Shown in pieces: positions 26,201 to 37,240 of a stretch of DNA of 64,000 nt. Every line of letters starts with the position of its first letter. Position 1 is the stretch's first letter. A program made the position numbers and the translations under genes. The DNA comes from Sphaerosporella brunnea (taxonomy: Eukaryota; Ascomycota; Pezizomycetes; Pezizales; Pyronemataceae): assembly GCA_008704415.1 (NCBI GenBank), contig VXIS01000066.1:62001-126000 (forward strand), given 5' to 3'. The notes below the pieces were generated by a model, which saw only the letters and a program-made list of their open reading frames with translations, was not told the DNA's origin and did not search any database.

Positions 26201-27947
26201 GATGATTTGTGAAGCGAGCAAAAGGATGTACTCGTAAATATGGATTGATGGAGGAGTTCCGGAGTCCGTGCGCAGGGAAATTTCCGTAGAGTACATACAT
26301 GTACCTAATGTATGTCAAATAGTGTCAGCAATACGGTAGATGAACCACCGGGCCTTGTCCTGCACCGCCGGCCCAGGCCACCCATATGCGCATGCATGGA
26401 AAGTGCAAGTCTTTGGTGAGCAGTAGTGAGCAGTGCCCACATGCACACTATCACGAATATGCACTCGTATTACACCCGCGTAGTGATGTGGGGGTTGAAC
26501 ATAACCCCCATCCCCCGCCTCACATCCGGATCCTTGGGCGTCTGGATCCTTGGGCGTCCGGATCCTTGGGCGTCCGCTCTGGATAGAAGTGGGGGCTGAG
26601 TGTTCAGCTGCGTTGCAAGTGATCAAAAAAACCGGCTTTCAACACGCCGTGGCGCAGTTGATTAAATTTGTGTACATACGAAGAATGGATGGATGGCTTT
26701 AACCCCATGTAATATATGCAACAGCTAAGCTATCTGGAACGCCGTTTCATACATACTTCTTCTTCATATATCTTTATTGCGCGTCTTTTAATCGTTGCGT
26801 TACTCAGTACCACCCTGTCACTTGCAAAAGGCAAGTCTTGCGGCTAAGGCTGGCTATTGGGATCACTCTGAGAAAGTCGGTGATATATCAGGAAACCTTA
26901 TCATTCCGTGAACACAAATTCGAAACGTTAAACCCACTCCGGCACTGGCCAGATCCATAGTCCGAACGACCGACCGAACCGGGCCAGACAAGTCGTGTTC
27001 CGAATCCGACGGCGTCTCGGCCAGGCCCAGTCCGGCGTGAGTGACCTCCCCCTTAGATCTTGAGCCAAAGTATACCGAGTGATAATATGTGATCATCCCG
27101 AGTTGTCCGCAAATCAAACTCCCCTCTACCCTCAGAGTCCATTGCTCTGCTCCGAATTCGACTTCTAAGAACGCCCCAGTCACTGCGCCTGCCGAATTTC
27201 ACAGATAAAAGAAAAGAAAAGAAAAGAAAAGAAAAGTAAGTCCGATTCTCCTCTATTCCGTTCGCAAGCTCGATACTACCCCCGCCTCCTCCTTGTCGTC
27301 GTTGTTACCCTTTATAATATAATATGGCTCCTATGGTATTCGGCGCCGGTTTTGGTGTTGCGAGGGCGTGTTGGGTGATATTCACCGAATATCACTCGGC
27401 TACTTTGGCTAGAGTTAGGTCTAGATCTTCTATCTATAAGAAGCGCCCGGGGGATGTCTATTGTAAAGGTTTCATTTGATTATGAAGGGATGGGAGCTGT
27501 ATGTTGTAGGAAGATATGAAAATACTGTGACCGTTGAAAAGTATCTCAATTCACTAATCATATCGTACACCCAGAATTCGAAATCAAAAGACAAGTATAC
27601 GTAACAAGAAGTATATACCCGTCCCAAGGAGCCAGCAACACTTTTGGAACGCCGACAAAGGGACAGAAAAAGGCGCCGAACAAGCCCGCGCGGTAGGGTC
27701 AGTGTGTGTCATGAAATTTTGCCTCTCAACCAAGTCCCTGCAGGCAGTCATTATTTCCCATAAAGCAAGCAACAACAACGGTGTGTATAGTCAAGTATCC
27801 GCTTCGAATAAGTAGTCCATCTCCACACTCCGAAAAAAAAAAAAAAAAAAAAAAGAAAGAAAGATATATATTTGAAAAAGGCGGCTGATGTGGGGTGTTG
27901 GCCTTTGGCTGCTGCATGGTGGCCGTAACGGCGAGGGGGCTGCTTGT
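23235..27947. other. Intergenic between PDE2 and RPB7
   Basis: The part next to PDE2 is its promoter and leader. G-rich runs occur near 23,698-23,706 and 23,850-23,862. A GT-rich tract lies at about 25,894-25,915, three 16-bp tandem units at 26,528-26,575, (AAAAG)n at about 27,213-27,237 and poly-A at about 27,833-27,854. A 78-codon minus-strand frame at 25,273-25,509 looks somewhat protein-like (Pro/Ser-rich) but matches nothing I know. Confidence 0.55.
26528..26575 (+). repeat. Three 16-bp tandem units with BamHI-type GGATCC cores
   Basis: GGATCCTTGGGCGTCT is followed by two copies of GGATCCTTGGGCGTCC without gaps. The flanks are unassigned. Confidence 0.95.
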
Positions 27948-28569
27948 TTATAACACACTACGCAGGTGAGTTGTCAGTCTGTCAAATGCGGAAAGGAAAG
28001 CAAAAACCCACCCGAGATAATCCTGCAGACCCTTTGTTAGCAAGGTACAACCACCAAACCTGCCGGCCGGGGATACTGACCTCTTTGATACTGGCAGTTG
28101 CGTACATCTTCCCAACATCGCTTCTGATACCAACCAGCTTCATCCGCACGTGGGCGCCTTTATTGATGACCTGCTCCCCGCCATCAGAGTACTGGGGCGG
28201 GTTCGCAGTCTCATCGAACGGGATCTCAGAGGGAATCGCCTGCTTTGAGACGAAGCACTGCAGGGCGCCGACCTCGGCGAAGAAACCCATCTTGTTGACG
28301 CTGGTGACAACCGCATCTACAGTCTCACCCCGGAACGGGCGGTATACAATCGCCTTGTAATGGATGGTAAACTCGGCGTCACCCCGGCCAGGTATTATTT
28401 TGCCAGGCGAGATCTGTTCGTGATCGATCACGCAGATGATAAAAAACTGTCCCGTGCAAGAGCCCTCCACGTCGTCGTGTAGCTTGTGGATCAGGTAGTC
28501 CCTCATGTGCGGCCCGAAGTACGACGGGTGCAGCGTGATCGTCTTCTCTAACTCGCGGATGAAGAACAT
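27948..28569 (-). CDS. RPB7: RNA polymerase II subunit Rpb7
   Basis: Exons 28,569-28,081, 28,022-28,012 and 27,957-27,948 give 169 residues, against 171 in yeast. The middle exon is only 11 nt and the last 10 nt. They add the conserved terminal DYLG motif and stop; without them the protein reads into intron (GTCAGT donor). The start MFFIRELEKTI and body LHPSYFGPHMRDYL, GFFAEVGALQCFVS and GKMYATASIKE are diagnostic. The N-terminal half is the tip/RNP fold and the C-terminal half is the OB (S1) fold. Rpb7 pairs with Rpb4 as the stalk of nuclear RNA polymerase II and acts in initiation, mRNA export and decay. The gene diverges from ATP1 across about 1.4 kb. Confidence 0.95.
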
Positions 28570-29940
28570 TTTGCCCACTGTTGACTTGAAGAACGGCAGG
28601 TGGTTGTGCACACTAGCTCTCCCGAGGGGGATGCGATGCGATCCGACTCGTGAGAGGGATTGAGTCGCCGGTAATGCGTCGCACTCACTGGTTGTTTCCC
28701 CGGTGGCCGACTACCTGGGTGCTGTGGTTCACAGCGACGTCGCGAGACTCCTAAACCGCGTGGAGAAACAAGCTTTTACCGTAGGATGTCGGTCAGACGA
28801 AGACGATTCGCCAGGTTCTGGTGTCGCTCTCTGAGGTGGTATCCTCAGGGTTGGTTGGTGGGAGCGTTAAGGTGGTGGTCGAGGCGGGTTGGCTGGAGGT
28901 TGGCGAGGTGGGACAGCAACGAGGCGCGATGGGAGTTTTTTCATTGAACAAAACTTTGAATGAAAGCGTCAATGCACCGATATGCCGAGTCCTCGAGCCC
29001 GTCGAATCGCTGGACACGGAGCATGGGCCTATGCAAGGTGCACTTGCAATTTTTTCTTCTTCGAACGAGAAAGCGAAAACCATAACCTCGTGCTTTGAGA
29101 TTTAAAGCATGCGGCTCTGCTGGATGCCAATGCTCGTTTCGAGTAAGATCCGCCATAGACGAGGCGGCACAAGATACCGATGCTTTGTACCGACCCACCC
29201 AAACAAGTTCCCAAACATTGGTGTGCTTTGCTTCGCTGCTACCACGAGTTATAAGAGCTGCCTCGAAGAACAGTACCCTAAGCACTCATATTCTACAAAC
29301 TTAAGCTTCTTGTTACCACTGTAGAGTAGTTAACTAGAGCGTTGAAACACTAGCTCTCACTCGGGGAGCTTGGAACTCCTCTCTTAAATAACATGCATAA
29401 CGCAGCGAAGCGACAGGTAAGCGGTAGTTCGGTCATCGTATCGAATAACTCGGATCATATGTTTTTCCGCAATGATGGAGACGTTTGAAACAGCAGCAGA
29501 TGGATACCTAGATCTAGTAGATGGATGTGCAGAGCCTCATCCAGCAGAGTGACACCGACGAGAGCAAAATGTAACAAGCACGATCAACAGACGCACAAGA
29601 TAGAGCAATTGCAGAAATTGCCGCGCTCTTAGAATTTGCACAGCCGCCCCGCCTCTTGTCTGCTCTGTCCGCTCTGCTGAACGTCGATCGTTACCCGCCG
29701 CCAAACAATCGCATTGTCCGGATCAAATCGGAGGATAACGCACGCTGATTGGCTCAACCCACCCTCACTTGTTGCTCTGTCGGCTCGGTCTGGCGGCTCC
29801 CTTGCAAAATTCCGCGCCCATCACACATCGCTTCCCCCAATCTCTTTCTATCCCCACTACTACCACCCACACCCATACGAGGGCTCCCAATCCTCTCCTC
29901 TCCGCTCTCCTCTCCCACTGCACCCTCGCATAGATACATA
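28570..29940. promoter_or_regulatory. Shared upstream region of RPB7 and ATP1
   Basis: This 1.37-kb gap separates two divergent housekeeping genes, so it must hold both promoters. A strongly pyrimidine-rich tract (about 29,825-29,935) runs up to the ATP1 start codon, a common feature of highly expressed ascomycete genes. No gene is supported inside. The assignment is from position and base composition only. Confidence 0.6.
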
Positions 29941-32071
29941 ATGTTCAGAACGGCCCTCCGTCAAACCACCCGCACCGTCGGGGCCCTGTCTGGCAGAATC
30001 GCTACGGTACGTCGTCCTTCCCAACAACTCCTCCACCACTTCAAATTTCACCGAGGTCCAAAATTTTCACCAATTCCGTCATCAGCCTTCCGCTTTCATC
30101 CATGTCACTATCATCAATCAACATCACGACAACTATCTCACGCATTTCTGATGGGAAGGCTGGATGGACCCGATCGGAATTGCGACAATTGAAGTTTTGG
30201 TTGAGGCGGGGTTTTTCGGTTTTCAGTGGGTGCTGACGTCGGTAATCGGTTACAGGCACGAACTGCTGCCCCCGCGGTCATCTCCCATGTCCGCAACTAC
30301 GCCGGTGAGGCCAAGGCCTCCCCGACTGAGGTCTCTTCTATCCTCGAGGCCAGAATCCGGGGTGTTCAGGAGGAGGCCGCTATGGCCGAGACTGGACGTG
30401 TGTTGTCCGTTGGGTAAGGATATCTCGGATAAACTGTACTCCGGTAGAGAAAGTCCACTGACCCCAGTGTCACAGAGACGGTATCGCCCGTGTTCATGGT
30501 CTTACCAACGTCCAGGCTGAGGAGCTGGTCGAGTTCGCTTCCGGTGTCAAGGGTATGTGCCTAAACTTGGAGGCCGGTCAGGTCGGTGTCGTGTTGTTCG
30601 GTTCCGACCGTCTGGTCAAGGAGGGAGAATCTGTCAAGCGTACCGGTGAGATCGTAAGTATTCGCAGCATGCCCCGCACTAGCACAAAATCGTGACTAAC
30701 ACGATCCAGGTCAACGTCCCCGTCGGCCCTGCCCTTCTCGGACGTGTCGTCGATGCTTTGGGTAACCCCATCGATGGAAAGGGACCCATCAATGCTTCCG
30801 AGAGACGCCGCACTGAGGTCAAGGCCCCTGGCATTCTGCCCCGTGCCTCCGTCCGTGAGCCCGTCCAGACCGGTCTCAAGTCCGTCGACGCCATGGTTCC
30901 TATCGGACGTGGCCAGCGTGAGTTGATTATCGGCGATCGTCAGACCGGTAAGACTGCCGTCGCTCTTGACACCATCCTGAACCAGAAGCGATGGAACAGC
31001 GGCAGCGATGAGACCAAGAAGCTGTACTGTGTGTACGTTGCTGTTGGTCAGAAGCGTTCCACTGTCGCTCAGTTCGTCCAGACCCTTGAGGAGAACGACG
31101 CCATGAAGTATTCCATCGTCGTTGCTGCCACCGCCTCTGAGGCTGCCCCTCTTCAGTTCTTGGCCCCCTTCACTGGATGTGCCATTGGTGAGTGGTTCCG
31201 TGACAACGGCAAGCACGCCCTCATCATCTACGACGATCTGTCCAAGCAGGCCGTCGCCTACCGTCAGATGTCTCTTCTGCTTCGTCGTCCCCCCGGACGT
31301 GAGGCTTACCCCGGAGAGTAAGTTTAGATCTCGTCACTGTCGTCCTACCTTCGGATGCTAATGTGCAATGCAGCGTCTTCTACCTGCACTCTCGTCTTCT
31401 CGAACGTGCCGCAAAGATGGGCAAGGCTCACGGAAGCGGATCTTTGACTGCCCTTCCCGTTATTGAGACTCAGGGTGGTGACGTGTCTGCCTACATTCCC
31501 ACCAACGTCATTTCCATCACCGATGGCCAGATCTTCTTGGAGGCCGAGTTGTTCTACAAGGGTATCCGACCTGCGATTAACGTCGGTCTTTCCGTCTCTC
31601 GTGTCGGTTCCGCCGCCCAGGTCAAGGCGATGAAGCAGGTTGCTGGTTCGCTCAAGCTTTTCTTGGCCCAGTACCGTGAGGTCGCTGCCTTCGCCCAGTT
31701 CGGTTCCGACTTGGACGCTTCCACCAAGTCCACCCTTGCCCGTGGTGAGCGTCTGACTGAGCTGCTCAAGTAAGTGCCATCCGGCCCGCATTCACACCGC
31801 CAAATTTGATAATAACAACCATTACAGGCAGAAGCAGTACCAGCCCATGGGTGTTGAGGAGCAGGTTCCTCTCATCTACGCTGGTGTCAATGGACACTTG
31901 GACAGCATCCCCGTCAACAAGATTGGCCAGTTCGAGGTTGACTTCCTGGCCTACCTCAAGACCAACCACGCCGACCTCCTGAGCTCCATCATCAAGGAGG
32001 GTGCGCTCACCCCTGCATTGGAGAGCAGTCTCAAGGACGCCACCATCACTTTCGTAAAATCGTTCTTGTAA
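29941..32071 (+). CDS. ATP1: Mitochondrial F1-ATP synthase subunit alpha
   Basis: Six exons: 29,941-30,006; 30,256-30,413; 30,476-30,653; 30,710-31,317; 31,374-31,769; 31,828-32,071. They sum to 1,650 nt (549 residues; yeast has 545). The first 22 codons plus the start of exon 2 form an Arg/Thr/Ala-rich mitochondrial presequence ([14 protein letters not shown]). The core shows the nucleotide-binding loop GDRQTGKTA, the strand [12 protein letters not shown] and the alpha/beta signature [17 protein letters not shown]. The subunit sits in the F1 hexamer on the matrix side and carries non-catalytic nucleotide sites. Intron 1, right after the presequence, is long (249 nt); the other four are 56-62 nt. 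Codon use is strongly biased to C-ending codons, as expected for high expression. Confidence 0.98.
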
Positions 32072-33022
32072 AATGTAGGTAGTGGGTTCCTTTGTGTTGC
32101 GGGGGTGGTTGTAGTGTAGGATCTGTGATAGACGCAGTGCTTTTTTCCAACTGTATTTAAAAGCGTCTTAATTCCAGACAACGGGATCGAATCATGTCGG
32201 GGCTTGTACTGCGTTTATGCAATGGCTCTGAAAATTACACAACACAAAACAATCATAAAAGTGGATACGGGGTTTATGGGTTTCTTTGCAATTTGATGTT
32301 CTGATGGATGTCGTGGAAGAGCGAATAACAGCACGGCAGCAGCATACTCAGCCATATGCATGGATTAGGCAAATTGAAGCGGCAGTGCGTATTGTTGTGG
32401 CTATGGGGAGGTAGTAGATACTTAAGTTTACATGAGACACTTGAGCTGGAGAAAATGTCTTGACTCAAGAATGTGCGAGTGACGTTCTACGATGCTCAAA
32501 CAACTGGACACCGAAGACTACCAGTGTACGCCATTTTTTTGATTCACCCCTCCCAAGGAAGGAAAAGATAGGTAAGAGGACAAAGGGAAATAAAGCATCA
32601 AAGAAATCCTACCTTGCGAAGACGAGGCGGTGAGACAACGACCAATGCTGGTTCTGCACGGATGGCGCCGTGCAGTCTACAGAGCACCTGTTCAAGCATT
32701 GCCCGAGCTGGAGAAACGAGCGGGTTGAGATGTGGAAAGCGCGACGGACAAAAAGAGGTTTTGAAGGAATACATCGGTTGCAGATCTGATGGCAGGATGA
32801 ACGCTGTACGGAGGCGGTGTTGGCCTTCTTGAGCAGCGCCCGAGCATGGCCAAGCGAGACAGAGAGGAGGGCTTGGAGGCGTATCCGATGATGATGAGGG
32901 TGACATGAGGGTTGATGTTGAGCTCTTACGCGGCCTTGGAGTTGATAGAAGCGTGGGCCTTTCTCGTTTTGGCGGCAGTGGGCCGTGGTCTGTTGATTGC
33001 CCTTGCGGGGTTGGTAAAAGAA
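32072..33022. other. Intergenic between ATP1 and tRNA-Val
   Basis: Probably the ATP1 3' UTR followed by unassigned DNA. A minus-strand open frame at 32,598-33,113 overlaps the tRNA and is not a gene. Confidence 0.6.
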
Positions 33023-33111
33023 TGATTAGCCCAGGGATCGAACCTGGGACCTCTCGTGCACACACACAGGAGTATGTGAGACGAGTGTGATAACCACTAC
33101 ACCAGCCAACC
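33023..33111 (-). tRNA. tRNA-Val(CAC) with a 16-nt intron
   Basis: On the minus strand the acceptor stem GGTTGGC pairs with GCTAATC (two G-U pairs). The D arm contains GTGTAGTGGTTATCAC. The anticodon stem CTCGT pairs with ACGAG around the loop CTCACAC, giving anticodon CAC (valine). A 16-nt intron of mostly TG repeats sits after position 37, the canonical site. The T arm is CCAGG/TTCGATC/CCTGG, and the discriminator is A. TTTT follows a few bases downstream as a Pol III stop. Length 89 = 73 + 16. Confidence 0.93.
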
Positions 33112-33226
33112 ACTCAGACTTGGAGTTTCCTTGGTGAGGTGATATTCATGCATACGACAGCGAACAAGCCCTTCGCCCCGATTATTCGCTTGAGGGAAAG
33201 CCACAGGAAGGCACAGGCTCTCGTAG

Positions 33227-33459
33227 TATGGTGCAGGTGGCCTTAAACCAACCTGTCGCTCAAAATATCCCCGACTTCAATAACATCACAAGATTGCGCG
33301 ACTGGTGGAAGCCAGCGCCTCAGTCTTGCAGAGCGCATCTTATTTAGGGGACGGGAGGGAGGTTTCCCCAGAGTTCTCACGTGGTGATCAGTTTATTATA
33401 AACAGTCGTTGCCGTCTCCACCACCGCCGACGGGTCGGTTTAAGGCCGCCTGCACCATA
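33227..33459. mobile_element. MITE with TA target duplication
   Basis: TIRs of about 30 bp (TGGTGCAGGTGGCCTTAAAC on the left, inverse of the right end with about three mismatches) begin right after TA and end right before TA. The element proper is 33,229-33,457 and has no coding capacity. A TA duplication with TIRs starting TGG suggests a Tc1/mariner-type non-autonomous element, although the superfamily is inferred from the TA alone. Confidence 0.8.
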
Positions 33460-34112
33460 ACAGTGTACCTCTTTGTCGAGATCCCTTTTGGGGGTGGTGT
33501 TGTGAATGAGTATGACGACACTCGGGTTTGTCAAAGTGATGTTGCCCTCATTCATCACGCTTTCTAGAGCTTCCTATCTTCACTCTTGATATCTTGAGGG
33601 ACATGGAGCGGAGTCCTAGGTACATAAGTGGTGATGGAATTCCCCCCCGGAAAATTGGGCTGCAGGTAGGCAATAGAGGTATTATTGTACGGCAAGGGCT
33701 GGTGTCCTCGCCGGCCTCTTCTGCCACCAATCGCAGCATGTCAACAATGGTTTTCAAGAGCGACAACCCCTTCTCCGGCGTCGAATCGCGACGCAAGCCA
33801 AAAAAATTGCGTTGACTAAGTCATGAAAACGGAGAAGACACCGACCTTCACTTTATAGGTTGACGTAATCATGCAGACTCCTCACTTCAACGACAACAAT
33901 ATTAACAGCGGCTGACATGCTCGGATAGGTAAAGTCGCAAGACTGCTCGCCGCGGCTGATCCAAGCCAACACGACCTATAGCTCACCCCCGAGAGCTGTT
34001 GTGTTGCCTCCCTTCTTTCCCTTTCCTCACCGCTGACCCGATCCTTCCTCCACGACGATAACGTTTACCACATACCTATTTGCTGGCCCAGCGCGCAGCA
34101 ACATCAGCAGCA

Positions 34113-36978
34113 ATGGCGTCCACCCTAGTCACGCCGTACCAAGACCACAACGACGATCTCGCTGCCAGCTTCAACCCACCTAATGACTCCACGCGCTCCA
34201 GCATTGATACCACCTCCACGACTTCCTTGATCCTCGAGCGGATCAACCATCCATCTGCGCTGCCGCCGCGGTACGACGACCCGGACGAAAAGCACGATGG
34301 CGTTATCTCAGACGATGATGATGAAGACCTCGAGGCCGGCCACCGCAAACATCCTAACGCCAGTGACAACCGAAAGGAGATGCGCAAAATTGCCTATATC
34401 GTCGGTGGAACACTGATTGGATCGTGGCTGATCGCCCTAGTGATTTATCTTTCTCATCAAGCCTATAAGTACCAGGCTGCACCACATGATCCTGCCGCTA
34501 CCAGCTTGATCAAGCCCGGAAAAACGATTACGATGGATCAGGTACAAGGCGGCCAGTGGAGGGCGAGGCGAAAGGGGATCGAGTGGATTGGTGGAGAGAA
34601 GGATGGGCTTATGTTGGTGCCTTATGGGCAGCGGGGGTACTTGGAGGTGCACGATGTGAAGGATAAGAGCAGTATTACTGTGCTCATGAAGGAGAGAAGT
34701 ATCGAGGTCGGTGGCCTGAAGATCGCGGTTACTAAGTATTGGCCGAGTACGGATCTGAAGAAGGTGCTTTGTGCGAGTGATGTGCAGTCGGTGGGTTTCC
34801 TTCGGTTCGAGATTTTGGGGGCAGTTGCTGACGCTGAGAAGCATTGGAGACACTCGTTTTCGGCGAGATATTGGATTCTTGATGTTGACACGCAGAAAGC
34901 CGAGCCATTGATCCCCGGTGACCCACATGCAAGACTTTCGTTGGCCGTGTGGGCGCCCACCAGCGATGCGGTGGCATACGTGATTAGCAACAACGTCCGA
35001 GTGCGAGAACTATCGGATGACAAGGACACGATTGGGGTCACCACTGACGGCGGCACGAGCCTGTTCTACGGCATTCCCGACTGGGTGTACGAGGAAGAGG
35101 TGTTTTCTGGTGCCCAGGCAATGTGGTGGAGCGAGGACGGAAAGCATTTGGCGTTCCTGCGAACGAACGAAACCGAAGTGCCCGAGTATCCGCTGCAGTA
35201 TTTCGTCTCAAGGCCTAGTGGAGAGTACCCCCCGCCGGCGCTGGAAAATTATCCGGAACTCGACTGGATCAAGTATCCCAAGGCTGGTGCGCCAAATCCT
35301 GTGGTCGACTTGCAGTTCTTCGACCTTAATAAGAAGGAGGTTTTCTCGGTCAATATCAAGGATGACTTCCCAGACGATGACAGACTGATTACGGAGGTCG
35401 TTTGGGCAGGCGCGGAGCAGGTGCTCATCAGGGAATCGAACAGGGAGAGTGATTTGCTCCGGATGATCTTGATTGATGTGACAACACGTTCAGGAAAAGT
35501 CACCAGAGAGGTCAATGTTGCTGAGCTCGATGGCGGTTGGTTTGAAGTGGTAAGTCGACGAGGCGCCATTGTCGTGGTGCAAATCTAACTCGCAACAGTC
35601 CCAATCCACCAAATACATCCCCGCAGCGCCTGACGCTGGCAGAGAAGAAGCCGGATACATTGACACCGTGATCCACGAGGGATATGACCACCTCGCCTAT
35701 TTCACCCCTTTGGACGCCGAGAAGCCCATCCTCTTAACTCAAGGTAAATGGGAAGTTGTAGACGCACCCTCCGGCATCGATCTCAAAAACAACATTGTAT
35801 ACTTCGTGAGCACCGAGCGTTCGTCCGTCGAGCGCCACGTCTATAGTGTCAAGCTCGACGGCACCGACAAGCAGTCGCTTACCAACACTTCCGTCGACGG
35901 ACGCTATGACGTCTCCTTCTCTAATGGGGGCGGGTATGCGTTGCTGAGCTACAACGGCCCTGGAATCCCCTGGCAAAAGGTGATCGGCACACCGGCAGTC
36001 GATTCCTCCTTCTCCCAGTTCCTTGAGGAAAACCATGAGCTCGCAGACATGGCAAGCAAACACGAGCTGCCAACTTTCCACTTTTCCACTGTGAAAGTCG
36101 ACGGCTTCGACCTGAACGTTGTCGAGCGTCGGCCACCCCATTTCGACCCGAAGAAAAAGTACCCTGTTATCTTCCATGTCTATGGTGGGCCCGGCTCGCA
36201 AACGGTGTCCAAAGCTTTCAACATCGACTTTCAGGCCTACCTCGCCGCCGGCCTGGAGTACCTAGTCGTCTCGGTCGACGGACGGGGCACAGGCTTCATC
36301 GGGCGTGCCGCACGCTGCGCCGTCCGCGGCAATCTCGGCTACTGGGAAGCGCACGACCAAATCGCAACGGCCAAGATCTGGGCCGCAAAGCCCTACGTCG
36401 ACAGCAGCCGCATCGGGATTTGGGGCTGGAGCTATGGCGGCTTCATGACGCTCAAGACGCTGGAGCAAGACGGGGGACAGACATTCTCGTATGGCATGGC
36501 AGTGGCTCCCGTCACCGACTGGCGCTTCTATGACTCCATCTACACCGAGCGGTATATGCACACCCCTATGCACAACCCCGGCGGATACGAAAACGCCACT
36601 GTCACAAACACCACCGCGTTGGCTGAGAATGTCAGGTTCTTGCTCATGCACGGCGTCGCCGACGATAACGTTCACTTCCAGAATTCCCTTACCCTCTTGG
36701 ATAAACTAGATTTGGCTGGTGTGGAGAATTATGATGTCCATGTCTTCCCGGACTCGGATCACAGTATCTATTTCCGTAAGTTTTTTTTTTTTTTTTTTTT
36801 TTTCCTTCGCTGTGCTTGGGGGACAGGAAAGAGAGCTGACACCTCGATCGCAGATAACGCCAACAGAATGGTCTATGACCGACTCCGGCTATGGCTCATC
36901 CGCGCATTCAACGGCGAGTACTTGAAACTGGAGGATCTCAAGCCCGTCAAGAACTTTGTTCCGCCCGAGGGGGCTTAG
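34113..36978 (+). CDS. dapB: Type IV dipeptidyl aminopeptidase (vacuolar DPAP B)
   Basis: Exons 34,113-34,790; 34,839-35,549; 35,599-36,775; 36,854-36,978 give 896 residues. A cytoplasmic acidic N-terminus is followed by one membrane span (residues about 93-114), a beta-propeller region and the S9 catalytic domain. The triad is Ser741 in GWSYGG, Asp818 in GVADDNVHF and His851 in PDSDHSIYF. As a type II membrane enzyme of the vacuole it removes N-terminal X-Pro and X-Ala dipeptides. The first intron (48 nt, GTGGGT...GCTGAC...GAG) is in frame with no stop; removing it restores DVQS next to KHWRHSF as in the family. The last intron carries a long poly-T. The gene converges on MMS19, 262 bp apart. 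STE13-type Golgi paralogues are related; a vacuolar location is inferred. Confidence 0.93.
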
Positions 36979-37240
36979 CTTAGCTCAATGTTTTTGGTTG
37001 TTTGTGGCACCGTGTATTTCTAGGAGTTTTTTTTTTGCTTTTTTTGTGTGTGGATTTATTAGTGGGACTTCTCGTTGACCAACCAGATGCAATGTTGGTA
37101 TACTTGAGAACGCTTTTATGTTTTAGGGCGGGAAGAAGGGGATATATCATGATTTTGGAGGACAATACCAGACTTTGATGAACCAACCAGCTTGTCTTAT
37201 ATCCAGTCTATGTACGAGTATATACTCTATGTTTCAGTGT

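Noticed and set aside
32598..33113. 171-codon minus-strand open frame
   Set aside because: It runs through the tRNA-Val gene, so it is fortuitous.
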